Program-made: the position numbers and the translations under genes | Notes under the pieces: model-generated | What the model was told of the DNA's origin: nothing | Databases searched by the model: none | What the model saw: only the letters and a program-made list of their open reading frames with translations | Shown here: positions 1 to 11,088 of the stretch, in pieces | How positions within the stretch are numbered: position 1 is the first letter of the stretch | Layout of the letters: the number at the start of each line of letters is the position of its first letter | Assembly (NCBI GenBank): GCA_051453625.1 | Contig: JBOZIK010000001.1 | Location: 281,654,451 to 281,718,450, forward strand | Direction of reading: 5' to 3' | From: Welwitschia mirabilis | Lineage: Eukaryota; Gnetophyta; Gnetopsida; Welwitschiales | Length of the DNA: 64,000 bases

Positions 1-3000
1 ACATAATACCTTTGTAGGATGCATACTCGATATATCATCCTGCTTATCCTCTAGATAATAATGAGGATGAAAGCAGTTGTAAAATTAGGGAAAAAAAAAA
101 GTCAGATATATTAACATGGTTAATAAAACAAAACAAATATTAAAATCTTCATTAACCCTCCACTTAAAATATTTAACACATCATAAGATCATAAATAAAT
201 ATCATACATAATAATCATCATATGATATAATAATGAAAATCTAGAAAGTAATGATATGTATTCATAATTAAAGCAGTAATAACTGAAAATGATGTGTATG
301 AATGTATTACTGATTTTAAAAGAAAAATCTATAAGTGATGAAATACAAATAATAATTATAACATTACTCCCCTTATCCATGATCTTCTAAATGTTTCAAA
401 TCATGCTTGCAAGAAAACGTTGTAATTGTGATACTATGATCTTGCTATGTAAGTATGTATCGTGAAAGCTCAAAAAGTTTCTTAGAATTAAAAATTTTAT
501 TTAATATCTTAAAAATATCTCAAAAAGATATCTTTTCCATTCATACATAAACTAATATGTCCTAAATTACAATAGTAGTAAAAAAACTACTATAGTCCTC
601 CCTATTATCTAGATGAAAGATGTGGGATGGTGCTCAATAAAGGAGATTTTTAGAAACTAGTAAAGCCTAGGAAACGTTAGATAAGTAAGGGTAGTAATAA
701 TTAAGCATTAGAAAATCATCAAAAAGATAGAAATATGGTTAAAAGTAGAGAATCATCCTTAAAACAATGATTATACTAAAAAAAGATGAATGTGAAAAGG
801 ACTCAAGGAGAAAAGAAGAGGATCATAATAATGAACTAAGTAGAAAGAAGTAATGCTTAGAAAAATCCTTAAATGTACTTAAACTTAGTAAGCATGTAAA
901 AGTAATAAAATAAAACTCAAAATAGAAATTATTATCATCCTCTATTAAAAAGTATTAAAACAAAAACAAACCCTATAGATAAAGACTATGAGTAATATCA
1001 ACAAGAAACTACTAAATGATCAAATCGAAAACATTGTGCTAAAAATGTATGAAAATGAATTTCAAAAGATTTAAAAAAATAACTAAAGAAAACAAAAATA
1101 AAAATTAACAACTAAGAACATAAAGAAGATTGTTTACCTATCATAAATTCTAACCTACAAAATCTCTTAGAAAAAATTATAAAATCACTTGATTAGTAAT
1201 GCAAAACATTATGTGAAAACTCATAAATTACCACTCAAATAGGTCATGATTATGATAATGTTAAGTATATTTAATGTTTTCAAATAATAAATAATAAGAT
1301 TAAAATCTTTCTAAACATGAATTTACTAACTTACAGTCCAAAATAACAAGAAAATCTAAAAATGTAAAATGATCATGTGGAAGTACTCTATGTAAAATAA
1401 GTCTATAAAACAAGCAATGCCTCTAATGACACTAGGGGTATCACTGATTTTATAGCCTCTAAATTAATCTAAGTATTTTTATGGAGTATTTTGAGCACTT
1501 TTATAAGACATTTATACAAGTTTAGATGTAATTACAATAATTATAAAAAGTCAAAGAGATGATCATGGAAACATGAAATTCTTGACACATTTGGAGTCAT
1601 TTCAGTCATATTTTAATACTTAGTATTTTAGAGTAAGATCAATAATGTAGAAGCTATATTTATTTTAGTGGAAAAGATAAGGAAGATTATCATCTCAATT
1701 TTCATTTCAATTATCATCCCCATAATAGGTAGGATAATAGCACTTTAGTAGCTAATTACAACGCTAATGTAAGCTTGAGCTAACAACCAATGAACCCCCT
1801 TTTCTAAGAAGGTATCATCTCCAATGTTGTTCTCATGAAAATTAGGACAACAATACATTAGAACCAAGTATGACATTGATTGTAAAGTCAAAAGCTAATA
1901 ACTATTGATTATTATAGCACATCATTCCTAGTGTTGTTTTTATAATAGTTAAGATAATACTATTTGTATAAATGACATTGAATTATCTTGTAATTGGATT
2001 ATGCACCCCACTTAGGCTACTAGGATTTATTCTTTGACTTTTAGGATTATAGCTCTAAAACCTTTAATGTAAAACTATAAATACCTCTATTTTTCTTACT
2101 CCCAATTTATGTTTTATATCAAATATTCTTATGATGGGAAATTGACGGCCAGGAGATTTATCCATAGCTATAAAGAAAAGTTTCCCTTGATATTAGACTA
2201 AGTATTCTTCATTGAGGTGCTACTATTTTATTTGTAAGTGGATGTTAATTTATTACTAACACAAGGACCATTTCACTTCTATTGTATGAACATCCCTTAT
2301 GATTTAATTTGATTATGATTTGATGACATATTTATAGTTTATATAGATCATAAGGGCAACATTTGTTAAGGTTGACATTGTTAGTTTAGATTTGCATTCA
2401 TTTCATAATGCATTTCCATAATTGCATATACTTTTTTATGTATCTTATAGCTTATGTTAGTTAGGATTAAGTAATACTTTTCTTAACTGATTTAAGTTAT
2501 AAGGATTCATACTGGAATAGAAAGATTAATAGTTAATTAGATTTATTATTTATTGCATTTTCATTTCATCACCATTCATCTTCCATTATATTTGCTCTAT
2601 TCTTTATTGTTAGTTACTAAAGAAAAAAGACTAAAAATACTTTATAAAATTAATTTTCTAACTTTTAGCCTAGTGCCTTCAATGGATTATGACATTTAGG
2701 TTAACTCCTGTGTATACTAGTATGTGTTTTTCTACAAGCATTAGGATTTATAGTTTTTGCCTAAGGACTTAAAGATTACATAAATTCATACCATGACATT
2801 TTTATGGCATTATTAGAAAAGGCCATAAGAAGCTAGAGTATTGTCACTATATTACATAAGTACCTTGGATTTTAATTTCAGTTATTTATTTGAAGTAGTA
2901 CTATCTTTTTATTATAGTTTAGTAGGTTTATTTCTATAATTTTTGTTTTCTGTAGCATTTATAAGGACTATTATCCCCTATTTCATCTCCATGATATTGA

Positions 3001-4380
3001 GAATGATAATCAGATCTTTAAATTTATTTCTCTATAAGTTTTATTTTTAAGGTTTTATATTTCAAGATTTTATAGTGTAATAATACATCATATTCATTAT
3101 TGTCCTAATAACACATAGGAGGATAATTTTTGCTTTTATCTTTTACAATTTGTTCTTTTTGTTTTTGCATTTTTTTCTTTTTTTTTTGTGTTCATTTCAT
3201 TATTCATCCCCATGATAGTTAAAATGATAATCATTTTGCATCTCTTAAGTGTTAAGGATATAAACAATTTTGATAAAGAGATGAAGCATCACAGAGAATA
3301 GGACTTGATATTCATTGTGTACTTATCTTCCTTATTATCTTGAATTAGGTTCTCTTGTTTCATCCTTCTAAATTTCTTTAATGAATAGTGTTAAAAGGAT
3401 CCTTGGAAAATTATTTCTGAAAGAAGGATAAAATTAAGAAATTATAAGGATAATAATAAGAAAACAGTTTGAGAAATTTTTATAAAAATAAGAAGGACAA
3501 TACAAAGTGATGTTGAGAGTAGGAATTGGGCTCATTCCTCTTTTTTAGCTTCTTATTTTTTCCGTTTTCCTTTTTAAACTTTGTATAAAAATGACAATGA
3601 ATATTTTTCACATTTTAAGGATTCAACCTCATTTAAAGAAATAGCTTATAATCATTTTTCACTCTCATTCATCCTCCATAAATTACTATGAAGATGATCC
3701 ATCTTTAGTGAACTACTACAAGAAAAAAAATGATCTAATGAAAGAAATAATTCATGAAATGGTAAAGAGGTAATAACATACTAATAAGAACCTAGAAAAT
3801 CTAATTGAGATATTTCAATAAATACTATTACATAATATAGGCTCTTTTATAATACAACATCTTTAAACCTATTCTACTACATCTTACATTGAGGAAAATA
3901 AGGAGAAATTAGAAGCAAATAAGGAGTACATTTAGGCTTGAATCTTATCCTAGATTAATTTACTACATTTTATCCATTATTACATTATCATTCATCTATT
4001 ATTCTAAAATAAGAAGAGAAAAATCATTTCAAACTCTTTTCTCAATGAAACAATTCTCTAAATGTACTTGCAAATTTCTCTCTAGAGTATGACATTGGAT
4101 TGATCTCCTATACTAGTATGTGTTTATGTATATTAATACTTAATATTATAAGTTACATTTAAAGATAGTTAATTAAATATAAAAAGCACACAACTTACAT
4201 TTTGATAAACATGTATTAATGTTCACATTATAAAAAACAAGATCATACTACTAAGTATTATTAGATATTTTTGGGATAAAATTAAAGTTGTTCTTATGGT
4301 AGATTCACTTAATAAAAATATGCTTATTTTAATAATACTAAGGATTATAAATATAATTTCATGTATAAATGTCATAATAT
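1..4380. other. eroded AT-rich DNA, no gene
   Basis: No open frame longer than about 60 codons and no recognisable protein family on either strand. Because copia element A is entered part-way through at 4406, this stretch probably holds its 5' LTR and gag in unrecognisable form; that is inference. A recurring motif (CATCcCCATgATa...GATAAT) appears at about 1701-1740, 2981-3012 and 3203-3232, and a looser relative at 3661-3700. No tRNA-Met primer site was found. Confidence 0.5.
2076..2083 (+). promoter_or_regulatory. TATA-box-like sequence, possible old LTR promoter
   Basis: TATAAATA followed by a pyrimidine-rich stretch (cctctatttttcttactcc), the usual layout of a plant LTR promoter. It lies about 2.3 kb upstream of the copia A protease, where a 5' LTR could be. 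No second LTR copy was found to confirm it, and AT-rich DNA produces such matches by chance. Confidence 0.2.
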
Positions 4381-4405
4381 AAGGAAAAATATACCTCATG
4401 ACAAA

Positions 4406-4498
4406 TCTTAGATTCTAGATACCAGTGTAGCTAGGTAGATAAATTATAGATATGATCATCCTGATGATTTTGTAGCATATTCTAGTCAAGTTTACTTT
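4406..4498 (+). pseudogene. copia A protease, N-terminal part (broken by B)
   Basis: Reading from 4406 gives S*ILDTSVAR*INYRYDHP, then DDFVAYSSQVYF, which follows the copia aspartic protease pattern W-I-L-D-(S/T)-G-A-x-x-H-M...F. The Trp codon of the motif is now TAG. The catalytic Asp survives at 4418-4420, but the Gly after it is Ser. This domain would process the Gag-Pol polyprotein in the virus-like particle. The frame ends exactly where B's LTR begins, and matching protease continues beyond 12516. A possible eroded zinc-knuckle stretch lies just upstream at 4355-4400. Confidence 0.7.
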
Positions 4499-5885
4499 TG
4501 TTGAAAATTTTAGTTTTGATTATTTTACTTGTTAAATATTTTATGTTATTATGTAGAAAGATTATTAGAAGAACATCAAACCTTAATAAGATACTTGACC
4601 ATGATGAATCTTTAAATATGATATCTTACAAAAAGGATCAGAGGCTAAACTACAAAATCAGTTGTCTAAAGATGTCTAAGAAATTGAAGACATCTTGAAT
4701 GAAGATGCATGGGAAAATAAAGACATCTTAAATGTATTAAGTGAAAATAGATAACAAAGTTAATTCAATTTTAATTAATACCTTACATTTTAGGTATGCA
4801 CTAAACTTATACATGATCATAAAGTCCAAGAATACTACAATGTAAAATTCATCAGAATCTAGGTAAGTTGACCCAATACACCTATAAACGTGAAGACATA
4901 TAAAGTGAAGATGTCTAAAAAATTCTATATGTCTTGAATTAAAGCTTATGTTAATTAAAAGTAAAGTTGCGTACCCAAAATGTAGACATTAAGTATCTAT
5001 TGCACAGTAGTTATAGAATCAAATGGTTATCTTTCAAGCTCAAACAACTAGATGTTCCTCAACGTTATAAAGCCTTAACATCATGAAACAAAGGAGAACT
5101 TTTTAAACTTCATTAAATCAATCAAATGGATAAATCTTTAAAATCATGAGTTAATAAAACCTCTCATAAAGAAATTAAAGTATTCATTAATAAGGAGATA
5201 ACATTACTCTATCTTTTGAAATTGGATCTTCATTGTTGTCATCTTCCTCACTCATACTCATGATGTCAATAATACTTAAAGAATCTTAAATCTTCATCAA
5301 AGTAAATATTTAAGTCTATTATTGTATTGAATTTTGATTATTCATCATGGACTATCTTATTATTAAACATATCTATAGCGTCCATTTCTTAAATATCAAA
5401 TACTTTGTAAGGAAACCCTTATAGGCATATGTTAAATGTAAGGTTATTGGTTAGCCATAAAGCCATTACNNNNNNNNNNTACTTTCTTATGAGGGAGAGA
5501 GTACTACCTTACAAGGAGACTTTCATTAATGTAAATATTTATCATATGCCTATGAAGACCCCTATTTTCTTAAGCAAAAGAAAGTGTTACATTACAAGGA
5601 GACTCTTACTATTGTAATGGTTTGTGGTATGCCTATGAAATCCACTATTCCCTTAAGGGGAATAGAGTTCTACCTTGTGAGGATACACTCATTTATTATA
5701 AGGTTAATGGTATCTTATAAGTGAAGAACATTCATAGGTATAAGTAGAAGCTACCCTCTATGTGTGGGCTTACCCAAGTTGGGGAACCACGTTATTTGCT
5801 AAGGTCTTCCATTATGCATTTTCATTATATTATTTATTTAAACTCTTATTATTTTGTAGAACTCTACCCCTTCTATCTGAGTTCA
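4499..5885 (+). repeat. 5' LTR of element B
   Basis: About 1.39 kb, starting TGTTGAAAATTT and ending ...gagttCA just before the primer site. Homologous along its length to 11089-12515, with many differences, so the insertion is old. The inverted pair AAGATGTCT (4669-4677) and AGACATCTT (4688-4696) lies in the 5' part. A direct repeat of period about 84 bp occupies 5485-5735. Contains a 10-N gap at 5470-5479. Confidence 0.75.
5485..5735 (+). repeat. three ~84-bp direct repeats in the LTR
   Basis: Units start near 5485, 5569 and 5652. Each contains a cttaagggg-like start, then a purine-rich gagagtg stretch, ttac(a)aggagactc, and ends in the rough pattern tatgcctatgaa-n-ccactattc. The 3' LTR has the same array at 12095, 12178 and 12260, so the triplication predates the insertion. 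Confidence 0.7.
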
Positions 5886-5891
5886 AATAGT

Positions 5892-5902
5892 TGGATCAAA
5901 GC
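5892..5902 (+). other. primer-binding site of element B (eroded)
   Basis: The sequence ttggatcaaagcag resembles TTGGTATCAGAGCAG, the complement of the initiator tRNA-Met 3' end, with one base missing and one G-to-A change. It lies 6 bp after the LTR's terminal CA. This would prime minus-strand cDNA synthesis. Confidence 0.6.
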
Positions 5903-6129
5903 AGATACTCATGAAAAGGAGTAACTTTCTGAAGTTAATATGAAAGGGATTCCATTCATTAGATCTCTACTCTTTGATAAGATAAACTATGCTTATTAGA
6001 AGATGACTATTTAGGTGCACTTATTGTATTTTGAGTTTTAGAAATAAAAGAGCATAGAAGAAGGTTACATAAATCCTATGTAAATCATTATAAATGTTAT
6101 ATGTAATACCACCACTTAGATCAAGAAAA

Positions 6130-7550
6130 GGAAAGATTGGACAAATGAAGAAAAAGTAGCTTTTATGTATGACTCTAAAAATAAAAATGCAATTTATTCT
6201 GCTTTACCTATAGAAGGGTTTAATAGAATAGTAGATTGCAAGAGGGTATAAGAAATTTAAAATGTTCTATTTGAAACATACAAAGGCATGTCTATTGTAA
6301 AATAATCTAATCTTCTTGTTTGGATAAATTAATTTGAGAATCTCAAGATGAATAAAGGAGAAAGGGTTCATAAGTAATTTACTAAAGTTTCGACCATTGT
6401 GAACGTAACACATGAAATTAGAAAAGATCTCTAAAAGAAAAGGTAATTCAAAATGTTGTTAAATCACTAACGCCTAATTATAATCTAAAGATACAGTTAT
6501 GAAAGAATTTAAATATTTAAATAGAATGAAGATAGAAGAACTACAAAGTTTCCTTATAGCATATGAAATGAATCTCATTAAAGATGGAGCCTTGAAAGAG
6601 AAACCCATTCCATTTAAGGCAAGCCAAAGCTCAAATCATTGACTAAAAGGAAAGATAAAAGAATAATTGAAAGAATATAGCTCTAATGATGAAGATGAGG
6701 AACTAGCATTTATTATAATAGGAGTAAAAAGTCTACTTTCATGTAAGTACAACAGAAGAGAAGAGTTCAATAGGATTAAAAAGGCTACTTTCATGTAAGT
6801 ATAACAAAAGAGAAGAGTTCAAAAGATTATCTAGATTTCAAGAAAATGGTAAGGCTTGAGGTAAGTCATCTAATGATATTTATTTTATAAATGTTTCAAA
6901 AATGAAATGTTGGATATGTGGAGGAAGAGGACGTATTACCATGAAATGTCCTGGTACTAACAAATTACAAGAAGAGGAACAAAAGAGGGAGCCCAAAAAG
7001 AAGAAATCATTATTTTTTGGATGGGATTAAGATAATAAGGCCACAAAAGATGAACCGTTAGATAATAATAAAGCACATGTTTCCTAAATGCCTATAGCAC
7101 ACACTTAAGATAAATGTAATGATTTATAAGTGGAGTACAATTTAGATACTAAGGATGATATTAGTATGAGTATTCAAGAAAAATATGATTTAATTTTTGA
7201 AGAGTGTATTAATTTGAAAAAATTTATGTATAAAGACAAAAAGGTTACTTAATATTCATGAAAGGAGATATAAGTAAGAAAAAGGTTCTTACAATAAATT
7301 ATCCACTGAAAACTTAGCTCTTAAATCTATGGTTTATAGTAACATATGTTTTGGATAATGTAAAATAGGAACTTTCAAATTCAAAGAAAATGATTAAAAA
7401 ATCTACATAAGGAAATGAAACCTTAAATATCATGCTCGAGAAAAGCAAAAATCCAAATGACAAGAGTGGCTTAAGACACAATGAGGTTAAAACTAGTACT
7501 TTAGCATCTCTATTCAAAAGATGGAATTATAAGTCAATGTATGAGCATTT
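6130..7550 (+). pseudogene. gag: gag of element B (UBN2-type, broken)
   Basis: Capsid-type Gag of the kind found in Sirevirus and other plant copia elements. Readable blocks in order are KDWTNEEKVAFMYDSKNKNA near 6133, then a block ending LPIEGFNRIVDCKRV, then FENLKMNKGERVHK near 6330. A zinc knuckle follows at 6908-6949, CWICGGRGRITMKC. The Cys spacing is intact, but the His of C-X2-C-X4-H-X4-C is Arg, so zinc binding would be lost. A C-terminal acidic block (EEYNL-like, 7137-7200) and MLEKSKNPNDKSGLRHNE near 7433 match the usual K-S-G-L-G-Y tail. Frameshifts and stops throughout. Family assignment is by remembered motif pattern. Confidence 0.75.
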
Positions 7551-8049
7551 GATATATATAGATATCATCATAAGCTAATATTATCATTATAGAAGTTATT
7601 ATTAATATAGATGTCCAATAAAATTTAAAGATAGATACTATACTAATAATGCCAAGAGGCATAGTAGAATGGTACATCATTCTATGTAGGATAGATCAAG
7701 AAACATTTAGATACCAAAAGATAAATTAGATCTTAGAACCAAGAATGAGCATGATTATCACATTGGTAGTGAATCCTAAAGGCACAATGATGTTATCACA
7801 ATTCAATGCAATAATGATCTATTTATTAATAAGAATATAAAATCTTAAGCACTAAAGATTATGCTAATTCATATAAGAACTTAAAGATTGGGCTTTTAAA
7901 ATTAGATAAGTAAATAAGTAACATCCTTAACATCACAACTCTATTGCATTTATCTTATGAGTTGAGATTATTATTAGATGTAGTTGTATAGTTAAAAGCT
8001 AAGTTATGTGTATAATTTTTAGCTTCTTAAAGTATTACTGTTATAGTTC
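7551..8049 (+). other. element B interior, unassigned
   Basis: Follows gag where protease and integrase would be expected. Short Lys/Asn-rich frames are present but no protease or integrase motif. May be the scar of a pol deletion. Confidence 0.4.
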
Positions 8050-8625
8050 CAATAGTTGAAAATTCTTTTTGAAAAATCTAAAAATTTTATTATAGATGTC
8101 TTTGTAGACATATCTAATAAAGACATTTAAAATCCATAGACATCTTAGAATAAGATGTCTTGACTTTTACAAATTTCTTGAAAGGGAAAGTACATAATTT
8201 TAAATTTTAGACATATTGGTCTTTGTAGATGTATTATTAGTAGGAAAATGTACTAAAAATATTTTAACAGCAAACCTCTTGGAATTTGTAGATGTCTACC
8301 TTTTGCATTTAATATGTATTAAGATTTGTAGATGTATTGACTCTACTATTGTAGAAATAAAAATTCATAAAAAGATAAGGTTTTAACCCTTTTTAAATAG
8401 CCAAAGAAACCAACAAATCTCATTTTCAAATCTTCACTTAATACATGTTACTCCCAGGTGATTTCCTAGACTTCGTTTTCTTAGATTTCTTTGGTTAGAC
8501 ATCCTATATTTTTAAGACATCTTAACAGCAAATAAGAATAATGTTTTTCTTGGATAGGTGCATAATTTTCCATATTTTCTTATATTTTAGTTAATATTTT
8601 ATTAATCTCTATTCTATTTTGTAAA
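8050..8625 (+). promoter_or_regulatory. promoter-like leader inside element B
   Basis: Several copies of gatgtct/agacatc, including a perfect 9-bp inverted repeat AGACATCTT-agaat-AAGATGTCT at 8138-8160, then a TATA-like tttttaaatag near 8390, then pyrimidine-rich leader DNA up to an ORF relic at 8626. The same 9-mer pair occurs in B's 5' LTR, and related gacatct/gatgtct copies occur in its 3' LTR. The palindromes are seen directly; that this region drives the downstream ORF is inference. Confidence 0.35.
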
Positions 8626-9400
8626 AATAGCAAGAAGAAAGATAGCAAGAACTTCAAGAGGTAAAGAACAAGCCTTAGAATAAACTAGATTATAGTGTGG
8701 ACCTCAATTCTTTTATCAGGCAAGATGGAAAAAATTCAGGGCTTGGTTAAGAAACTTAATCATTACAAAAAGTACTCTTGTTTTTTATAAGAAATGTAGA
8801 GAACAAGTGATGAGATATTTTATTTAATTTGATTGAAAAATGATAGTTTAACTTATTCAGCCCATTCCTAATCTAATGATAAGAGATTTTTATGTGAACA
8901 TTCATGAAATTGATGATAACAATAGTGCATTTTAAACTCAAGTTAGAGGCATAAAATTACATATTATTTCAAGTTTTATCAATTCATTACTTATTGATGA
9001 TACAAACATTCTATAGTTTTATAGTAATTCATTTAGAGAAATATTTAGTTTTAGAGTTATCAATGTGTCTTAGCATTGAATGAATAATGTATTAGTTGAC
9101 CATAGTAAAATGTAGTTAATTTTAGAATTATTAATGTATCTGAGGTTAGAGGAGGTAGTTACAACTATTACAAACCCATGTATACCTTCATTGTATATTG
9201 TCTACTCACTAGTTTTTAAATAGATTTTGGTTTTATTTTATGTATGAATATCATTTCTTTGCTTCTTAGGGATAGAATTTTGGCCCTCCAAGTCTTATCA
9301 ACCTGATCAATAGTAGTGTAAATATCTTAGTACCATAGGTTAACCTTATATGTTGAAAGAAACCATTAGCAAAATTCACTAAGAAACAAAGAGCACCAAT
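8626..9400 (+). pseudogene. env-like / plant transposon-protein ORF relic
   Basis: Begins with ATA where ATG would be expected and reads xARRKIARTSRGKEQALE, the basic N-terminus common in this class. Near 8850 it reads PIPNLMIRDFYVNIHEID and then TQVRGIKLHIISSFIN, which resembles the Y-P-x-L-V-R-x-F-Y-x-N...V-x-G-x-x-(I/F) pattern of the putative plant transposon-protein domain carried as an extra ORF by several LTR elements. Its place between gag and the 3' LTR fits the extra ORF of Sireviruses. Many stops. The function of the family is not established; the assignment is tentative. Confidence 0.4.
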
Positions 9401-11074
9401 GACACTAAGTGAGGAAACAAGTAGGAGGACATCATAAATGTAAAGATCATTTTTTTACTATTACTCATAGCTCTTCCTTATTAAAAAGGGACTAAAGGTA
9501 ATTGTAAAAATGGTTGAAAAAATTTTCTAAGGCTAAAGAAACATAGATCCACAGCAAGTGAAGTTGAGACACTGGTAGAAAGTTAGAAATCCATGAGGAC
9601 TTCCATATGAATAGAGTCAGAGGAGGAGTTAGATGTCAAGGAAGAAGTAGGACCATTAGCTTCATTTATAATAGTGTATTACTTAGGGAGTACAATAAAT
9701 AGTGATTCCTCAAAGGAGTCTTCTAGAGATGAGGCACAGGTTTAGGAGGAGTACTAGACTTCCATAGAGACATGTGTAGAGGAGGAGCAATAGGCTTTTA
9801 TTTTTTCTTAATAAAGTCTAGCCTGTAAGATATGGATTCTAAGATCTCAAATGCTTCACCTCTTATTTTTCATCAGCCTTGTTATAAGATTTTATTTTGT
9901 CATCTTACATAGTCACCATTACCACTATGCTCTCTTCATCATCACATGTAACTTTTCAACCTCTAGTTTGTTCACCATAACCTCCACCTATTCACAAGGA
10001 GCTCATTTAGGTAGAACCACTTTGATTCATTTAGATACCACTCAATTTTATAGAGAATAACACTATTAAATTCTTTGGAACTTCTATCAGTTCTTAATTG
10101 TATTAATGTATGAGAAGATAGGCCTTTGAAGGCCCTCACAAGTCTTCATAGTACTCTTTTACAAAAGGAGAGACTCCACCCCCCAACTTCCTTGTCATCA
10201 TACACCCAATAAACCTTCATCACTCTTGATAACAACAATAGTAATAAAGAAGGATAAGATAATTAGTACATTATTAATTCAAATCTTTGTGATTAGAGCC
10301 TTTGTCTAATGTCTAAAAATGGGGAGGCATAATGTCAAACCATTGGTAGAATAGTTGGTAGATCAATTGGATTCTACAACTTTTATATTGAGGACGCTCT
10401 GTTAGGATTGAAGTTCTTGATTTTAAGATTTTGAATTGGATCCATGAATGTCATCATTTATATTAATGATCCATTTTTTACATTTCTCAAACATTCATGT
10501 TATTTAACACTTTCTATAATTTGAACTCATTAATTCATGTCTTATGTTTGATACATTTTTAATCCATTAATATTATGCTTTCATTGGTACACTTTTAAAT
10601 ATGCAATACTTTGATTATTTGATTATCAAAATCATTTCATGTCATGATAACACATTTTTTTATTTACTCTAGTATTTATTAAATATTATTCTTATGAATA
10701 CATCTATTTTGAGATAGTGTTGACACAAAATTGAATTTCATGCTCTAAAATGGAACATTTCTTTTAGTATATTACAATGTTAAAATTATCAAATGTTTAT
10801 GTGCTTTATTTTTTACATTCATATGTAAATGGAGAATACAATGATTCATCATATTTTTTTTGTATTTGTAAATTTGCTTAAGTGATTTTTAATATGTCTT
10901 ATTCTATTTATTTGAGTGGTATATATATCTATGTGATATTTTCTGATTTCAAGTGGCACATATCATGATTATTAAAACTAGTTATTATGTGTATTTTATC
11001 TAGGATAAGATGTCTAATTTTAATTTATTAGTTAATATTATACTAATGAGATTTATCAAGTTTTAGACATAATC
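9401..11074 (+). other. element B interior up to the 3' LTR, unassigned
   Basis: AT-rich, with broken Lys/Glu-rich frames to about 10060 that may continue the env-like ORF. From about 10100 onward it looks non-coding. No motif recognised. Confidence 0.4.
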
Positions 11075-11087
11075 AAAAAGGATGAGA
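11075..11087 (+). other. polypurine tract of element B
   Basis: aaaaaggatgaga lies directly before the 3' LTR start (t, then TGTTGG). The context gacataatcaaaaaggatgagattgt is split here as gacataatc and aaaaaggatgagattgt; it resembles the aatcaaaaagggggagattgt junction common in Sirevirus-type elements. It would prime plus-strand synthesis. Confidence 0.7.
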
Positions 11088-11088
11088 T

